DNA of 64,000 bases from Desulfonatronovibrio magnus (GTDB taxonomy: Bacteria; Desulfobacterota; Desulfovibrionia; Desulfovibrionales; Desulfonatronovibrionaceae). The translations under genes and the position numbers were made by a program. The notes under the pieces were generated by a model, which searched no databases, had not been told where the DNA came from, and was given only the letters and a program-made list of their open reading frames with translations. Location of the stretch: contig NZ_JYNP01000018.1 in assembly GCF_000934755.1 (NCBI RefSeq), positions 1 to 64,000 on the forward strand. The letters are read 5' to 3'. The stretch's first letter is position 1. Each line of letters opens with the position of its first letter. Of this stretch, positions 18,255 through 27,256 are shown one piece after another.

Positions 18255-19595
18255 TCACTCAACCCGTGCCTTGATACGACCATCAAGTACAAGAATTTTC
18301 AAACCGTCTCCTGATTGCACATCCTTTACACCGCGCAGAAACTGTCCTGTTTTGTCAACTTCCACAAGAGAATAGCCGCGCTTTAAAGGACCATGTGGAT
18401 CAAGATCCGACAGCCTTTGAGAAGCAATGTTCAATCTGTTTTCATTCATTGTGTGTAAAGACTGTCCGCCTGCCAGCAATCTGCTTTCCAGGTAAGACAA
18501 TTCGTTGCTTCGCATGTCCCAGAACTCAGGACCGAATCTAAATCTCAACCTGCTGGACAAATCGGCCAGTCGCTGGCTTCTGTTTTGTAAAACATCCCTC
18601 ATTGCACGTATCAGGCGATCTTTCAATGCCTCAAGACGTTCTTCGAGCCTCTGCATGCGATGTGCCGGGCTCAACCAGCCCAAAGCCTTGATTAAGCTGT
18701 TGAGTTCGTTTTCATTTTCTTTTAGATAATTGGAGTAACTTTTAATCAGTGTCAGCTCCATTTCATCGAGTTTTTGAGCCAGGTCTTTTCTCTGAGGCCA
18801 CAATGACTGAGCAGCCTGGCTGGGGGTGGCAACTCTTTTATCAGCAGTCAAGTCTGCTATGGTGGTATCTGTTTCATGCCCGATGCCTGTCAGCACCGGC
18901 AGTGTGGATTCAAAAATTGCATGAGCAACCTGTTCATCATTAAAGGCCCACAAATCCTCAAGGGAGCCCCCTCCGCGCATAACAACAATCAACTGTGCCC
19001 ATGCATGTTCATTGGCCAGTTTAATTGCTTTGACAATCTGTCCGGGCGCACGGTCACCCTGTACCAGGCATGGATAAACTCTTATTTCACTGCCAAGTCC
19101 AAGATCTTCAGCTACTCGAGTAAAATCATGTATAACCGCACCTGTGGGTGCTGTAACCACTGCCACCCTGTCTGGACTGTATGGCACTGGCCTTTTCCTG
19201 CTCTCGTCGAAATATCCCTGGGCCTGCAGCTTTTTTTTCAAGGCCTCAAACGCCAGAAAAAGATCACCAAGGCCCTGTTCCTGAACCAGTTCAGCTATAA
19301 GCTGGTAAGTTCCTCTCGGAGCATACACTCCGATTTTTCCAGCGCAGACGACATCCTGACCATTTTCCAGAGTAGCAGCAGGATCAGCCTTATTCTGACG
19401 GCTGAAAGGCTGGGTATTTTTGAACCACGCCACCTGCAATCCTGCCTGATCATCTTTGAGGGAAAAGTAGATATGTCCTGATCCTGGTCTGGACAAATTG
19501 GAAACCTGACCTCTGACCCAGATAAATGGGAAATGCACTTCAACCAGTTCCTTAATGGAAGAAGTCAGTTCAGCTACTGAAAAGATATGGGGCAT
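18255..19595 (-). CDS. xseA: Exodeoxyribonuclease VII large subunit
   Basis: A 446-residue protein with an N-terminal OB domain (FPFIWVRGQVSNLSRPGSGHIYFSLKD, cut here as it appears at residues 20-46) and the catalytic core with SPDRVAVVTAPTGAVIHDF, RGGGSLEDLWAFNDE and GIGHETDTTIADLTADKRVATPS. A long coiled coil follows. With XseB it degrades single-stranded DNA. No xseB lies next to it in this window. Confidence 0.96.
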   Translation of the reverse strand: MPHIFSVAELTSSIKELVEVHFPFIWVRGQVSNLSRPGSGHIYFSLKDDQAGLQVAWFKNTQPFSRQNKADPAATLENGQDVVCAGKIGVYAPRGTYQLIAELVQEQGLGDLFLAFEALKKKLQAQGYFDESRKRPVPYSPDRVAVVTAPTGAVIHDFTRVAEDLGLGSEIRVYPCLVQGDRAPGQIVKAIKLANEHAWAQLIVVMRGGGSLEDLWAFNDEQVAHAIFESTLPVLTGIGHETDTTIADLTADKRVATPSQAAQSLWPQRKDLAQKLDEMELTLIKSYSNYLKENENELNSLIKALGWLSPAHRMQRLEERLEALKDRLIRAMRDVLQNRSQRLADLSSRLRFRFGPEFWDMRSNELSYLESRLLAGGQSLHTMNENRLNIASQRLSDLDPHGPLKRGYSLVEVDKTGQFLRGVKDVQSGDGLKILVLDGRIKARVE

Positions 19596-19600
19596 AATGT

Positions 19601-21325
19601 TTACAAACCAAAGTGAGCATGAACATCTTTTCTGATTGAAGCAAATTCGTCATCAAAATTGTCCATGGGAATTTCAAACCTCTGACCTGAATGCCTGATC
19701 TTGACTTCAAAAATACCGTTCTTGATACCCTTGCCTCCAATAACTATCTGAATGGGAGAGCCGATAAGGTCCACATCTTTGAATTTAAATCCCGGGCGCT
19801 CATCACGGTCATCAAGAAGCACATCAACTCCCATTGTTTTGAGCTTTTCATATACATTGTCAGCCTCTTTTCCAACCTGTTCATCCTTGTAATTTAAAGC
19901 AATGACCACTGCCTCAAAAGGAGCAATGGCCGGAGTGAATATTATTCCATTCTGGTCGTGATTCTGTTCAATACAGGCAGCCAGAATTCTGCTGACCCCA
20001 ATGCCGTAGCACCCCATGACGATCAACTTTTCTTTGCCGCCCTCATCTAAGTATGTTGCCTTCATGGCCTGACTGTACTTTGTACCAAGCTTGAAAATAT
20101 GACCAACCTCTATTCCCTTGGTCAAGTAGATATTTCCCTCACAGCGCGGACAGGGGTCTTTTTCAGTTATGATTCTAAGGTCGAAATATCCGCCGATCTG
20201 GGCATCACGCCTTAAATCTACATGTTTAAGGTGGGCGTCGGTTTCATTGGCTCCGGTCACCCAGTCTGTATCAAACTGCAGCTCCAGATCAGCCACAATG
20301 CGATCAACATTCAATCCAACAGGACCTGCAAAACCTACTCTGGCACCAGTCCAGGATTCAATATCTGCCTGCCTGGCCATTTCTAAGTTCTGGGCATTGA
20401 GAATATTTTTCAGCTTGATTTCATTGAGTTCACGATCCCCGCGAACAAGGGCGGCAATGGATCGGCCATCAGCTTTATAGAGCATGGTCTTAATGACCTT
20501 GCCGGCAGGAACTTTAAGGAAATCAGCTACCTCGTCAACAGTATGCAATCCTGGAGTAGCTATTTTTTCCGCAGGCAAAGCACATTCTGCACAATCATCA
20601 CCATGACATTTAACTTCAGCCTTTTCTAAGTTGGCGGCAAAATCACAGTCATTGCACGTGGCAATGGTATCCTCGCCTGTATCAGCCAAAACCATGAACT
20701 CATGAGAAAAGCTGCCTCCTATGGCCCCGGAATCAGCTTCAACCGCTCTGAACTTCAGACCAAGCTTTTCAAAAATACTGATGTAGGCTTTGCGCATTTC
20801 CTCATAACTTCTGGACGCACCGGCATCGTCAACATCAAAAGAATACGCGTCCTTCATGATAAATTCGCGACCGCGCATCAAACCAAATCTTGGCCTGATT
20901 TCATCACGAAATTTGGTTTGTATCTGGTATAGATTAACGGGCAGGTGCCTGTAAGACTTTATCTCACGGCGTATAAGATCAGTAATAACTTCTTCATGAG
21001 TTGGTCCAATGCAGTAATCGCGATTATGCCTGTCCTGAAAGCGCAACAACTCTCTGCCATAAGCCTCCCAGCGCTGTGACTCTATCCATAAATCTCCGGG
21101 TTGAACAGCTGGCATGAGCATCTCAATGCCGTTGAACCTGTTCATTTCCTGGCGCACAATAGTTGAAATCTTCTGCAAAGACTTCCAGCCAGTTGGAAGA
21201 TAAGTATAGATTCCTGATGTCAGTTTGCGGATCATACCCGCTCTGAGCAAAAGTTTGTGACTGATTACTTCAGCTTCAGAAGGATCCTCTTTCAAAGTGG
21301 GAATAAAGTATCGGCTCCAGCGCAT
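19601..21325 (-). CDS. proS: Proline--tRNA ligase
   Basis: A 574-residue class II synthetase of the long bacterial type, with an inserted YbaK-like editing domain (about residues 225-385, including [22 protein letters not shown]), class II motifs in the core ([20 protein letters not shown], then [10 protein letters not shown]) and a C-terminal anticodon-binding domain. It charges tRNA-Pro and removes misacylated Ala. It heads the run proS-xseA-uvrB-nadD-HAD; gaps are short. Confidence 0.97.
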   Translation of the reverse strand: MRWSRYFIPTLKEDPSEAEVISHKLLLRAGMIRKLTSGIYTYLPTGWKSLQKISTIVRQEMNRFNGIEMLMPAVQPGDLWIESQRWEAYGRELLRFQDRHNRDYCIGPTHEEVITDLIRREIKSYRHLPVNLYQIQTKFRDEIRPRFGLMRGREFIMKDAYSFDVDDAGASRSYEEMRKAYISIFEKLGLKFRAVEADSGAIGGSFSHEFMVLADTGEDTIATCNDCDFAANLEKAEVKCHGDDCAECALPAEKIATPGLHTVDEVADFLKVPAGKVIKTMLYKADGRSIAALVRGDRELNEIKLKNILNAQNLEMARQADIESWTGARVGFAGPVGLNVDRIVADLELQFDTDWVTGANETDAHLKHVDLRRDAQIGGYFDLRIITEKDPCPRCEGNIYLTKGIEVGHIFKLGTKYSQAMKATYLDEGGKEKLIVMGCYGIGVSRILAACIEQNHDQNGIIFTPAIAPFEAVVIALNYKDEQVGKEADNVYEKLKTMGVDVLLDDRDERPGFKFKDVDLIGSPIQIVIGGKGIKNGIFEVKIRHSGQRFEIPMDNFDDEFASIRKDVHAHFGL

Positions 21326-21523
21326 GTAGATCTCCTGGTAAAAAGTTTGTTTGAATGGTTGTAACTTTCAACTCGTTGCGGGTCATTAACTCTTTGTGAG
21401 CATCTTGGTGACGTACAGCTTCAATCCTAACGCGGACTGTGCCCACAACCTCAAAAAAGATATTTTAACCGCCCGTTCGAAGACTCACTCAAGACGCAAA
21501 GGGCGCAAAGGAAGAAAGAAGTT

Positions 21524-21592
21524 TTTTCATTTGCCGGGGAACGGCAAATGAAAAGGCAGCCTTTTTGAAAACCGATGCCCGGTTTTCAAAAA
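21524..21592. repeat. Two strong adjacent hairpins upstream of proS
   Basis: Two perfect 13-base stems lie close together: 21524-21536 with 21542-21554 (loop GGGAA), and 21562-21574 with 21580-21592 (loop ATGCC). The second has T-rich and A-rich outer ends, so it could end transcription in both directions. The rest of the gap 21326-21890 holds CGCAAAG-type low-complexity sequence and a CCTTCAG heptamer tract near 21745-21785; no gene is seen. Confidence 0.7.
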
Positions 21593-21890
21593 AATATCTT
21601 CATTAATGTCTTTAACTTTGAGTCCTTCGCGTCTTTGCGATTCAAATTTTCTTTTTTTTATGACAGGATTTCAGAAATAAGTTACTAATAGCAAGAAACA
21701 AAAAAAACTATTTGAAACTGACAAAAGCAATAATGTCCATGACCCCAAACCTTCAGCCTTCAGCCTTAAACCTTCAGCCTAAAAACTCTGTTATAACCTC
21801 AACTTAACAATCCTTGTTTCAGTTGATTTGTGGGCACAGCCTGAACTATGGGGCAGGCAAGATGATAAACATACACGCTCTTACTGTCTG

Positions 21891-22271
21891 CTAAACTGCA
21901 CGGCAATCACTGCAGCGTCCATAAAGTACAATTTCATGATCTTCAAGAATAAACCCGTTGGGCACCATGGTATTGAATTCTCCCGGACAGCCGTCAACAC
22001 AGAAAACCCTGTCGCATTTCCTGCAGCAGAAATGGTGATGATGGTGCAGCGAAGGATCACTTTTTTCATACCTGGCTCCCTGACCAGGCATGACAAACTC
22101 CCTGACAAAGCCCTCTTTCTTAAGCTCTCTCAGATTTCTATAAACCGTGGCTATACCCAAACCCGAGACTTCCTCTTTGGCCTTGCTCAGGATTTCCTGG
22201 GGACTCATGGGACCTTTTGACTGCCTGATACACTTTACAATTGCGTCTCTTTGCCGAGTTTTATGCTTCAT
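21891..22271 (-). CDS. Fur-family transcriptional regulator, probable Zur
   Basis: This 126-residue protein has the Fur winged helix (about residues 5-80, with GLGIATVYRNLRELKKEGFVRE) and a C-terminal dimer domain with the regulatory HHHHH segment and two structural zinc pairs (CRKC and CSDC). It is divergent from znuACB, so it most likely represses zinc uptake when zinc is plentiful (Zur). PerR or Fur roles cannot be excluded by sequence. It ends just after the second Cys pair, as short members do. Confidence 0.88.
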   Translation of the reverse strand: MKHKTRQRDAIVKCIRQSKGPMSPQEILSKAKEEVSGLGIATVYRNLRELKKEGFVREFVMPGQGARYEKSDPSLHHHHHFCCRKCDRVFCVDGCPGEFNTMVPNGFILEDHEIVLYGRCSDCRAV

Positions 22272-22349
22272 GTATGTGCCTCCTGACTCTACTATATGGA
22301 TAAACTAATGAAGATGCAACTTTTTCCAATATCTCTCAGCACTTTGCAT

Positions 22350-22480
22350 GAGTAATGCGGGCTGTGTCCACAACCCTGTGTTAACAACCCAATTTAAACA
22401 AGGGTCGTTAAGTTGGGACGATAACTGGAATTTTCAGGCTGAAGGCTGAAGGCTGAAGAATTAGGATCTTGGCCATTCTC
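22350..22480 (+). repeat. Dispersed module D upstream of znuA
   Basis: The sequence TGCGGGCTGTG(T/C)CCACAACC, AACCCAATTTAAACAAG, a short variable stretch, then GGCTGAAGGCTGAAG tandem heptamers and AGGATCTTGG. The same order recurs at about 45.85, 48.89 and 52.50 kb, each time upstream of a plus-strand gene. The rest of the divergent gap 22272-22700 should hold the Zur operator; an AT-rich, imperfectly symmetric stretch at 22527-22552 is the only candidate and is weak. Confidence 0.65.
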
Positions 22481-22700
22481 GTTCACAGGCTTTAGATGCT
22501 AATTCCACAACCGAGGCATTGACTTTTAATAATCAATAACCTATTATCATTTTCATATTGAGCTTCATGTTAGCTTGTTGGAACCTGTGCATGTTTACTG
22601 AAATTCTTGCAGCCACAGGCATGGTGTTTTTCGGAAATTATTCGCTTTGGCGAAGCCGGGTTTACCCAGGGCTGCATTTGTATCAAAAAAGGAGAAAAAA

Positions 22701-23726
22701 ATGAGCCACTCAAAAACCGAGTTAAGTCAGAACAAAATTTTCATTATTATCATGGCATTTTCAGCTGTATTATTAATGATGCCATCTTTTGCCAGGGCAG
22801 ATAATGAAATTCAAATCATGGTCAGCATCCCTCCCCAAAAGTATTTTGTTGAAAAAATTGGAGGATCCAGAGTAAATGTCAACATAATGCTCCCACCCGG
22901 GGCCAGTCCACATTCATTCGAGCCAAGACCTGCGCAAATGACTCAATTGGGTAGCGCTGATATCTACATGGCCATTGGTGTGGAATATGAAAAAACACTT
23001 TTACCTCGCATCAAGTCCATGCATCCTGACCTGACTATAGTTCATACTGATCATAACATAAAAAAAATATCCATGGCTTCCTGCTCCCACGACCACCACC
23101 ATGAACATCACCATGAGCACGGGCATAATCACGGGCATGAGCACGGACATGAGCACGGACATGAGCACGGACACGGGCATGGACACGATGATGACCAGCA
23201 TGAACATCATGCCCACAGGCATGACGGGCACGACCCTCACATCTGGCTTTCTCCTGATTTAGTCATGCTACAGGCGTCAAACATTTTCAAATCGCTTACC
23301 AAAGCCAATCCTGAAGATGCTGACTATTTTCAGCAGAACTACATAAACTTCATTAACGAACTGGTACATCTTGATCAGGAGATTAAGCATATGTTTGCGG
23401 ACATCAAGCCAGGCAGCAAATTCATGGTCTTTCATCCAGCCTGGGGATACTTTGCCCGGGCCTATGGTCTCAGGCAAATACCTGTTGAGGTGGAAGGCAA
23501 AGAACCTAAGCCCGGTGATTTAAGACAGCTTATTGACACAGCCCTGCAGGAAAATATAAGAGTTGTTTTTGTATCACCTCAATTTTCCAAACGCAGTGCT
23601 CAAACCATAGCCGATTCTATTGAAGGGAAAACCCTGTCCATCAATCCTTTATCTGAAAACTGGAAAGAAAACATGCTGACTGTGGCCGGTGAAATCCAGT
23701 CAGCAATGGGGGTAAAACAACATTAA
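22701..23726 (+). CDS. znuA: Zinc ABC transporter, substrate-binding protein
   Basis: About 341 residues from the ATG at 22701, which follows AAAGGAG; the upstream ATG at 22647 lacks a site. A Sec signal peptide ends near ARA-DNEI. The mature protein is a cluster A-I metal-binding protein with zinc-ligand histidines (PHSFEPRP, then the HDPHIWLSP region, then FHPAWGYFARAYGL). A long His/Asp-rich loop (about 23071-23235, HDHHHEH and repeated GHEH units) buffers zinc near the entry site. The loop contains tandem 12-base repeats. Confidence 0.95.
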   Translation: MSHSKTELSQNKIFIIIMAFSAVLLMMPSFARADNEIQIMVSIPPQKYFVEKIGGSRVNVNIMLPPGASPHSFEPRPAQMTQLGSADIYMAIGVEYEKTLLPRIKSMHPDLTIVHTDHNIKKISMASCSHDHHHEHHHEHGHNHGHEHGHEHGHEHGHGHGHDDDQHEHHAHRHDGHDPHIWLSPDLVMLQASNIFKSLTKANPEDADYFQQNYINFINELVHLDQEIKHMFADIKPGSKFMVFHPAWGYFARAYGLRQIPVEVEGKEPKPGDLRQLIDTALQENIRVVFVSPQFSKRSAQTIADSIEGKTLSINPLSENWKENMLTVAGEIQSAMGVKQH

Positions 23727-24489
23727 TGCCATAAAGGTCAAAAACCTCAGTTTTTCCTACAACAGCCATCCTGTGCTGGAAAATGTCAACCTTGAGGTTG
23801 CAGCAGGAGATTTTGTTGCTGTTCTCGGACCCAATGGGGGTGGCAAGTCCACCCTCATTAAAATTATGCTGGGCATTCTGCCCCTGCAAGAAGGACAGAT
23901 ATACATACTTGGAGAAATTCCTGGAAAAGCAGCACACAAAATCGGTTATGTTCCCCAGCATGCAACAAGCGCTGACAAGTTTCCAGTAAATGTCCTTGAT
24001 GTCGTGCTCATGGGCCGGCTTGGAAGCATTGGGCGCTTCAAGAAATACAAGCCTCAGGACTACTCTATGGCAGAGAAGGCTCTTGAGCATGTGGGAATGG
24101 AAAAACTCAAAAACACCTTGATCAGCAATCTATCCGGAGGTCAGAAGCAGCGTGTACTCATTGCCAGGGCACTGGCCTGTGATCCAGAAATTCTTTTTCT
24201 GGATGAACCTACAGCCAGCGTTGACCAGAGCTTTCATTCCAGGCTTTATGATCTACTCAACGACTTAAACCGGTCAGGCAAAACCATCGTGGTCATCAGT
24301 CACGATCTGTCCGTCCTTTCCAGCCATGCCAAATCAGTTGCATGTGTTAATAAAAATCTGTACTTTCACGACTCTTCGGAAATAAGTCAGGATATGCTGG
24401 AAAAAGTATATCACTGCCCTGTGGAGCTCATCACCCACGGATCAATTCCGCACAGGGTCCTCAAACACCATCATTGCACACATGATTGA
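23726..24489 (+). CDS. znuC: Zinc ABC transporter, ATP-binding protein (start unclear)
   Basis: ABC ATPase with Walker A GPNGGGKST, signature LSGGQKQR and Walker B ILFLDEPTAS. Homology begins upstream of the GTG at 23773: KVKNLSFSYNSHPVLENV is family-typical. In that frame there is no ATG, GTG or TTG before a stop; only an ATT at 23722 is available. An ATG at 23726, overlapping the znuA stop as TAATG, is one base out of frame and reads CCA TAA. One extra base would give MPIKVKNLSF. So this is either non-AUG initiation, a small frameshift, or a sequence error. Confidence 0.85.
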
Positions 24490-25288
24490 AGTCCTTCAGT
24501 ACGAATTCATGCGTAATGCCCTCATGGCCGGTCTGTTAGTGAGCATTGCCTGTGGTATTATCGGCGCCTTAGTTGTGGTCAACAGGATTGTCTTTATTTC
24601 CGGAGGCATAGCCCATGCATCGTATGGTGGCATTGGACTGGCTTTCTTTGCAGGTTTTTCGCCCAACATGGGTGCTGCACTGGCAGCGTTGATTTCCGCT
24701 CTAATCATGGGCTTGGTCAGCAGGGGCAAAAAGCACCGCGCTGATACTGTCATTGGTGTTATATGGGCTGTAGGCATGTCCACCGGGATCATTCTGATAG
24801 ACCTGACCCCGGGATACAATGTGGACCTCATGAGTTATCTTTTCGGAAGCATTCTCATGGTTCCCAAATCCTCATTATGGACCATGGCTGTCATGAATCT
24901 GGGAATTTTTATCCTGATACAATTATTTTACAGAGATTTTCTAACCATGTCCTATGACGAAGAATTTGCTGTTGCCATGGGGGTGCCTGTGGGGGCACTC
25001 TACTTTCTACTGTTGATAATGGTAGCCTTGACAGTAGTCATGACTATTCAGGTGGTGGGACTGATCCTTGTTATTGCCCTATTGACCATTCCGTCGTATC
25101 TTGCTGAAAAGTACACCAGATCATTGAAAAGCATGATGCTTGCAGCTGTTTTGATAAGTATATTCTTTACTCAGACCGGAATATGGCTGTCTTATTATCT
25201 CAACCTGACCACAGGCGCTACCATAGTAATGGTGGCTGCAGCATTTTTCTTTCTGTCCGGACTGGTTTCAAAAATACCCTATAAGTAA
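24482..25288 (+). CDS. znuB: Zinc ABC transporter, permease
   Basis: A 268-residue ABC-3 family permease with about eight hydrophobic segments and the coupling region FLTMSYDEEFAVAMGVP. It overlaps znuC by 8 bases. Its last codons, TAT AAG TAA, form part of the AAGTAACT end of a dispersed repeat, so the present stop codon is repeat-derived or coincides with the insertion point. Confidence 0.95.
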   Translation: MIEVLQYEFMRNALMAGLLVSIACGIIGALVVVNRIVFISGGIAHASYGGIGLAFFAGFSPNMGAALAALISALIMGLVSRGKKHRADTVIGVIWAVGMSTGIILIDLTPGYNVDLMSYLFGSILMVPKSSLWTMAVMNLGIFILIQLFYRDFLTMSYDEEFAVAMGVPVGALYFLLLIMVALTVVMTIQVVGLILVIALLTIPSYLAEKYTRSLKSMMLAAVLISIFFTQTGIWLSYYLNLTTGATIVMVAAAFFFLSGLVSKIPYK

Positions 25289-25541
25289 CTACAATCGTAT
25301 ATGTAATAAAATCAAGGCATTATGGTTTTACCATACAGATTGCTTCGGTCGCTTAGGCTCCCTCGTGGATGACAGGTTTAGAGCAACTACATCCCTGACA
25401 GCTCAGGTGTCATTGCGAGCGAGTCTTCGAGCGCGGCAATCCTTGTTGCGAGCGAAGCGAAGCAATCTCGTGCTAAGGCTGATTTTTTGTTACTCACAAG
25501 TTCGGTCCCGGTCCGCCCGGCTGAGGAGCTTACAAGTAACT
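25283..25541 (+). repeat. Composite dispersed repeat, unit A, and spacer
   Basis: Unit A runs 25283-25494 (AAGTAACT to GTTACT), followed by the spacer with GTTCGGTCCCGG and a further AAGTAACT at 25534-25541. The left end overlaps the znuB stop codon. Downstream, 25545-25640 is another inverted module (GACCCCGGATCAAGTCCGGGG and ATTCCGGCGAAGGCCGGAAT). Confidence 0.8.
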
Positions 25542-25689
25542 TCAAAAAAACTGGACCCCGGATCAAGTCCGGGGTGACGGTTAAAGCAAACTATTACTTT
25601 TTGCCGTCATTCCGGCGAAGGCCGGAATCCAGTTTTTTTCTTGTTCCCAGGCAGGAGCCTGGGAACGAGCACTAAGGCTGAAAGGAGAA

Positions 25690-25805
25690 GGCCTTGTAAC
25701 TTCGACTTTAGACTTTTGACTTTACTCTTTTGACTTGGGACTTCGAACTTTAGACCTTGGACCTTAGACCTTAGACCTTGGACCTTGGACTTTAAACCCT
25801 TTAAT
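25690..25805. repeat. Heptamer tandem tract (GACYTTR-type)
   Basis: About fifteen degenerate 7-base units of GACTTTA, GACCTTG or GACCTTA, between the repeat cluster and lgt. It has no coding sense. It is one of the longest heptamer tracts in the window. Confidence 0.75.
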
Positions 25806-25870
25806 TTCACTCTTGTAACAGCTTCAGACTTGCAACAGTCTTGCAGTAGTGAGTAAAATAATTGTAATCC

Positions 25871-26656
25871 ATGCTGAATTATCCTGATATCAATCCCGTT
25901 GCCTTTGAGATAGGTCCTCTTCAGTTACGCTGGTATGGACTCATGTATCTTATTGGCTTTGCAACTGCCTGGCTCCTGGCGAGATACAGAGCTGGAAAGC
26001 CTGGATCAGGCTGGACCAGACAGGAACTGCCCGACTTGATCACCTATTGCGCCCTGGGTGTAATTATCGGGGCCAGAGTGGGTTATGTGTTGTTTTATGA
26101 TTTTTTCAGCTTTATCTCTCGCCCCTGGGAACTCGTCATGATCTGGCAGGGAGGGATGTCTTTTCATGGCGGTCTGGTTGGAGTTCTTGTCTGTTTGTGG
26201 CTTTACGCCCGCAAAACCAACAGATCTTTTTTCACAGTAAGCGACTTTGTTTCACCCCTTGCTCCTTTGGGTCTTATGTTCGGCAGACTGGGCAATTTCA
26301 TCAATTCAGAACTATGGGGACGCCCTACAGACATGCCATGGGGAATGGTCTTTCCTGATCATGCTTCCGGGTTCGTTTCAAGACACCCTTCCCAGCTTTA
26401 TCAGGCCTTTCTTGAAGGACTGGTATTGTTTATAATTATATGGTTTTTCTCTAATCAAAAAAGACCAAAAATGGCTGTTTCAGGTATGTTTTGTCTGGGA
26501 TATGGAGTATTCAGATTTATTGTGGAATTTTTCCGGGAACCTGATGCTCATCTTGGATTTTTGCTTATGGACTGGATGACCATGGGACAAATCCTGTGTG
26601 TGCCCCTTATCTTTGTGGGATTGACTGCCATAGTGCTGGCATATCGAAAAAAATAG
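25871..26656 (+). CDS. lgt: Phosphatidylglycerol--prolipoprotein diacylglyceryl transferase
   Basis: This 261-residue inner-membrane protein has about seven transmembrane segments and the Lgt signature GRLGNFINSELWGRPTDMPWGM (shown by its parts GRLGNFIN and ELWGRPTD) plus RHPSQLYQ and a YGVFRFIVEFFREPD segment. It attaches diacylglycerol to the lipobox cysteine of lipoproteins; several are encoded in this window. It is a single gene. Confidence 0.96.
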   Translation: MLNYPDINPVAFEIGPLQLRWYGLMYLIGFATAWLLARYRAGKPGSGWTRQELPDLITYCALGVIIGARVGYVLFYDFFSFISRPWELVMIWQGGMSFHGGLVGVLVCLWLYARKTNRSFFTVSDFVSPLAPLGLMFGRLGNFINSELWGRPTDMPWGMVFPDHASGFVSRHPSQLYQAFLEGLVLFIIIWFFSNQKRPKMAVSGMFCLGYGVFRFIVEFFREPDAHLGFLLMDWMTMGQILCVPLIFVGLTAIVLAYRKK

Positions 26657-26733
26657 CAACAATCTCCAGTCTATAAGTTGTTGTAACACTGCAGCGACAT
26701 TTTGTGTTAATTATTGCTTCTACCATCGGGGAC

Positions 26734-26916
26734 GGGAGCATTACGCGTTTCTGACAACCAGATAGGGGACAGTCCCGAAGCCAGGGACAGTCCCCCTCCG
26801 GGCTGTAAGCCTCCGGGCAGGAAGCCGTGCCAAGCCATGATAAACCGCTTTTAACCCAAAAAAAGCTGTGACAAACACATCAATTTTTTCAGTTGTCAGA
26901 AACGCGTAATGCTCCC
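26734..26916. mobile_element. MITE-like element with 25-base terminal inverted repeats
   Basis: Positions 26734-26758 and 26892-26916 are perfect 25-base inverted repeats (outer end GGGAGCATTACGCGTTTCTG). The 183-base element has no transposase gene. ATCGGGGA occurs on both flanks (26725-26732 and 26917-26924), like a target duplication, offset by one base on the left. Inside are GGGACAGTCCC and the CCTCCGGGCTGTAAGCCTCC core also seen at 3.85, 11.6, 46.1 and 56.65 kb. A diverged copy with its own inverted ends lies at 42932-43094. Confidence 0.75.
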
Positions 26917-26924
26917 ATCGGGGA

Positions 26925-27250
26925 AAGGCACTTTTGCCGACCTTAAACCGCATACCAGACATGGACTATCCGGCGGCAAAAGAGCCAGTCCCCTTTCTGC
27001 ATAAATTAAGTGTTCCTGTAGTGGTAATTATTCACCACATACGGCATATGACTATTATTCTATCCTGGATTCCGGCTTTCGCCGCAATGACGGTACAGAG
27101 CAACTCTCTGCTTTAACCAAAACCCCGGTCATGATCCGGAGTCCAGATCTTCCTGTTGGATCTTGCTGAACAGTTACCAGTTTCTTAACCTTCCCCCTTC
27201 ATCCTTCCCCCTTCCCCCTTCAGCCTTCAGCCTTCCCCTTTAAGCCTGTC
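26925..27250. repeat. Low-complexity and dispersed repeat DNA
   Basis: No gene is seen. A stretch near 26928-27010 (CACTTTTGCCGACCT to GCCAGTCCCCTT) resembles 56380-56450. At 27055-27150 there are TCCTGGATTCCGGC and ATGATCCGGAGTCC fragments, and 27180-27245 is a CCTTCAG/CCTTCCC heptamer tract. Confidence 0.55.
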
Positions 27251-27256
27251 ACAAAC

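Noticed and set aside
22527-22552. AT-rich, partly symmetric sequence as a Zur operator
   Set aside because: Fewer than half of the positions are symmetric by eye and it does not match a known Zur box, so it was not listed as a site.
26741-26962. A small minus-strand frame containing MARLPARRLTARRG, reminiscent of a REP-associated transposase start
   Set aside because: It is the translation of the GC-rich repeat core and recurs in a similar form at 56.6 kb; no transposase motif follows.
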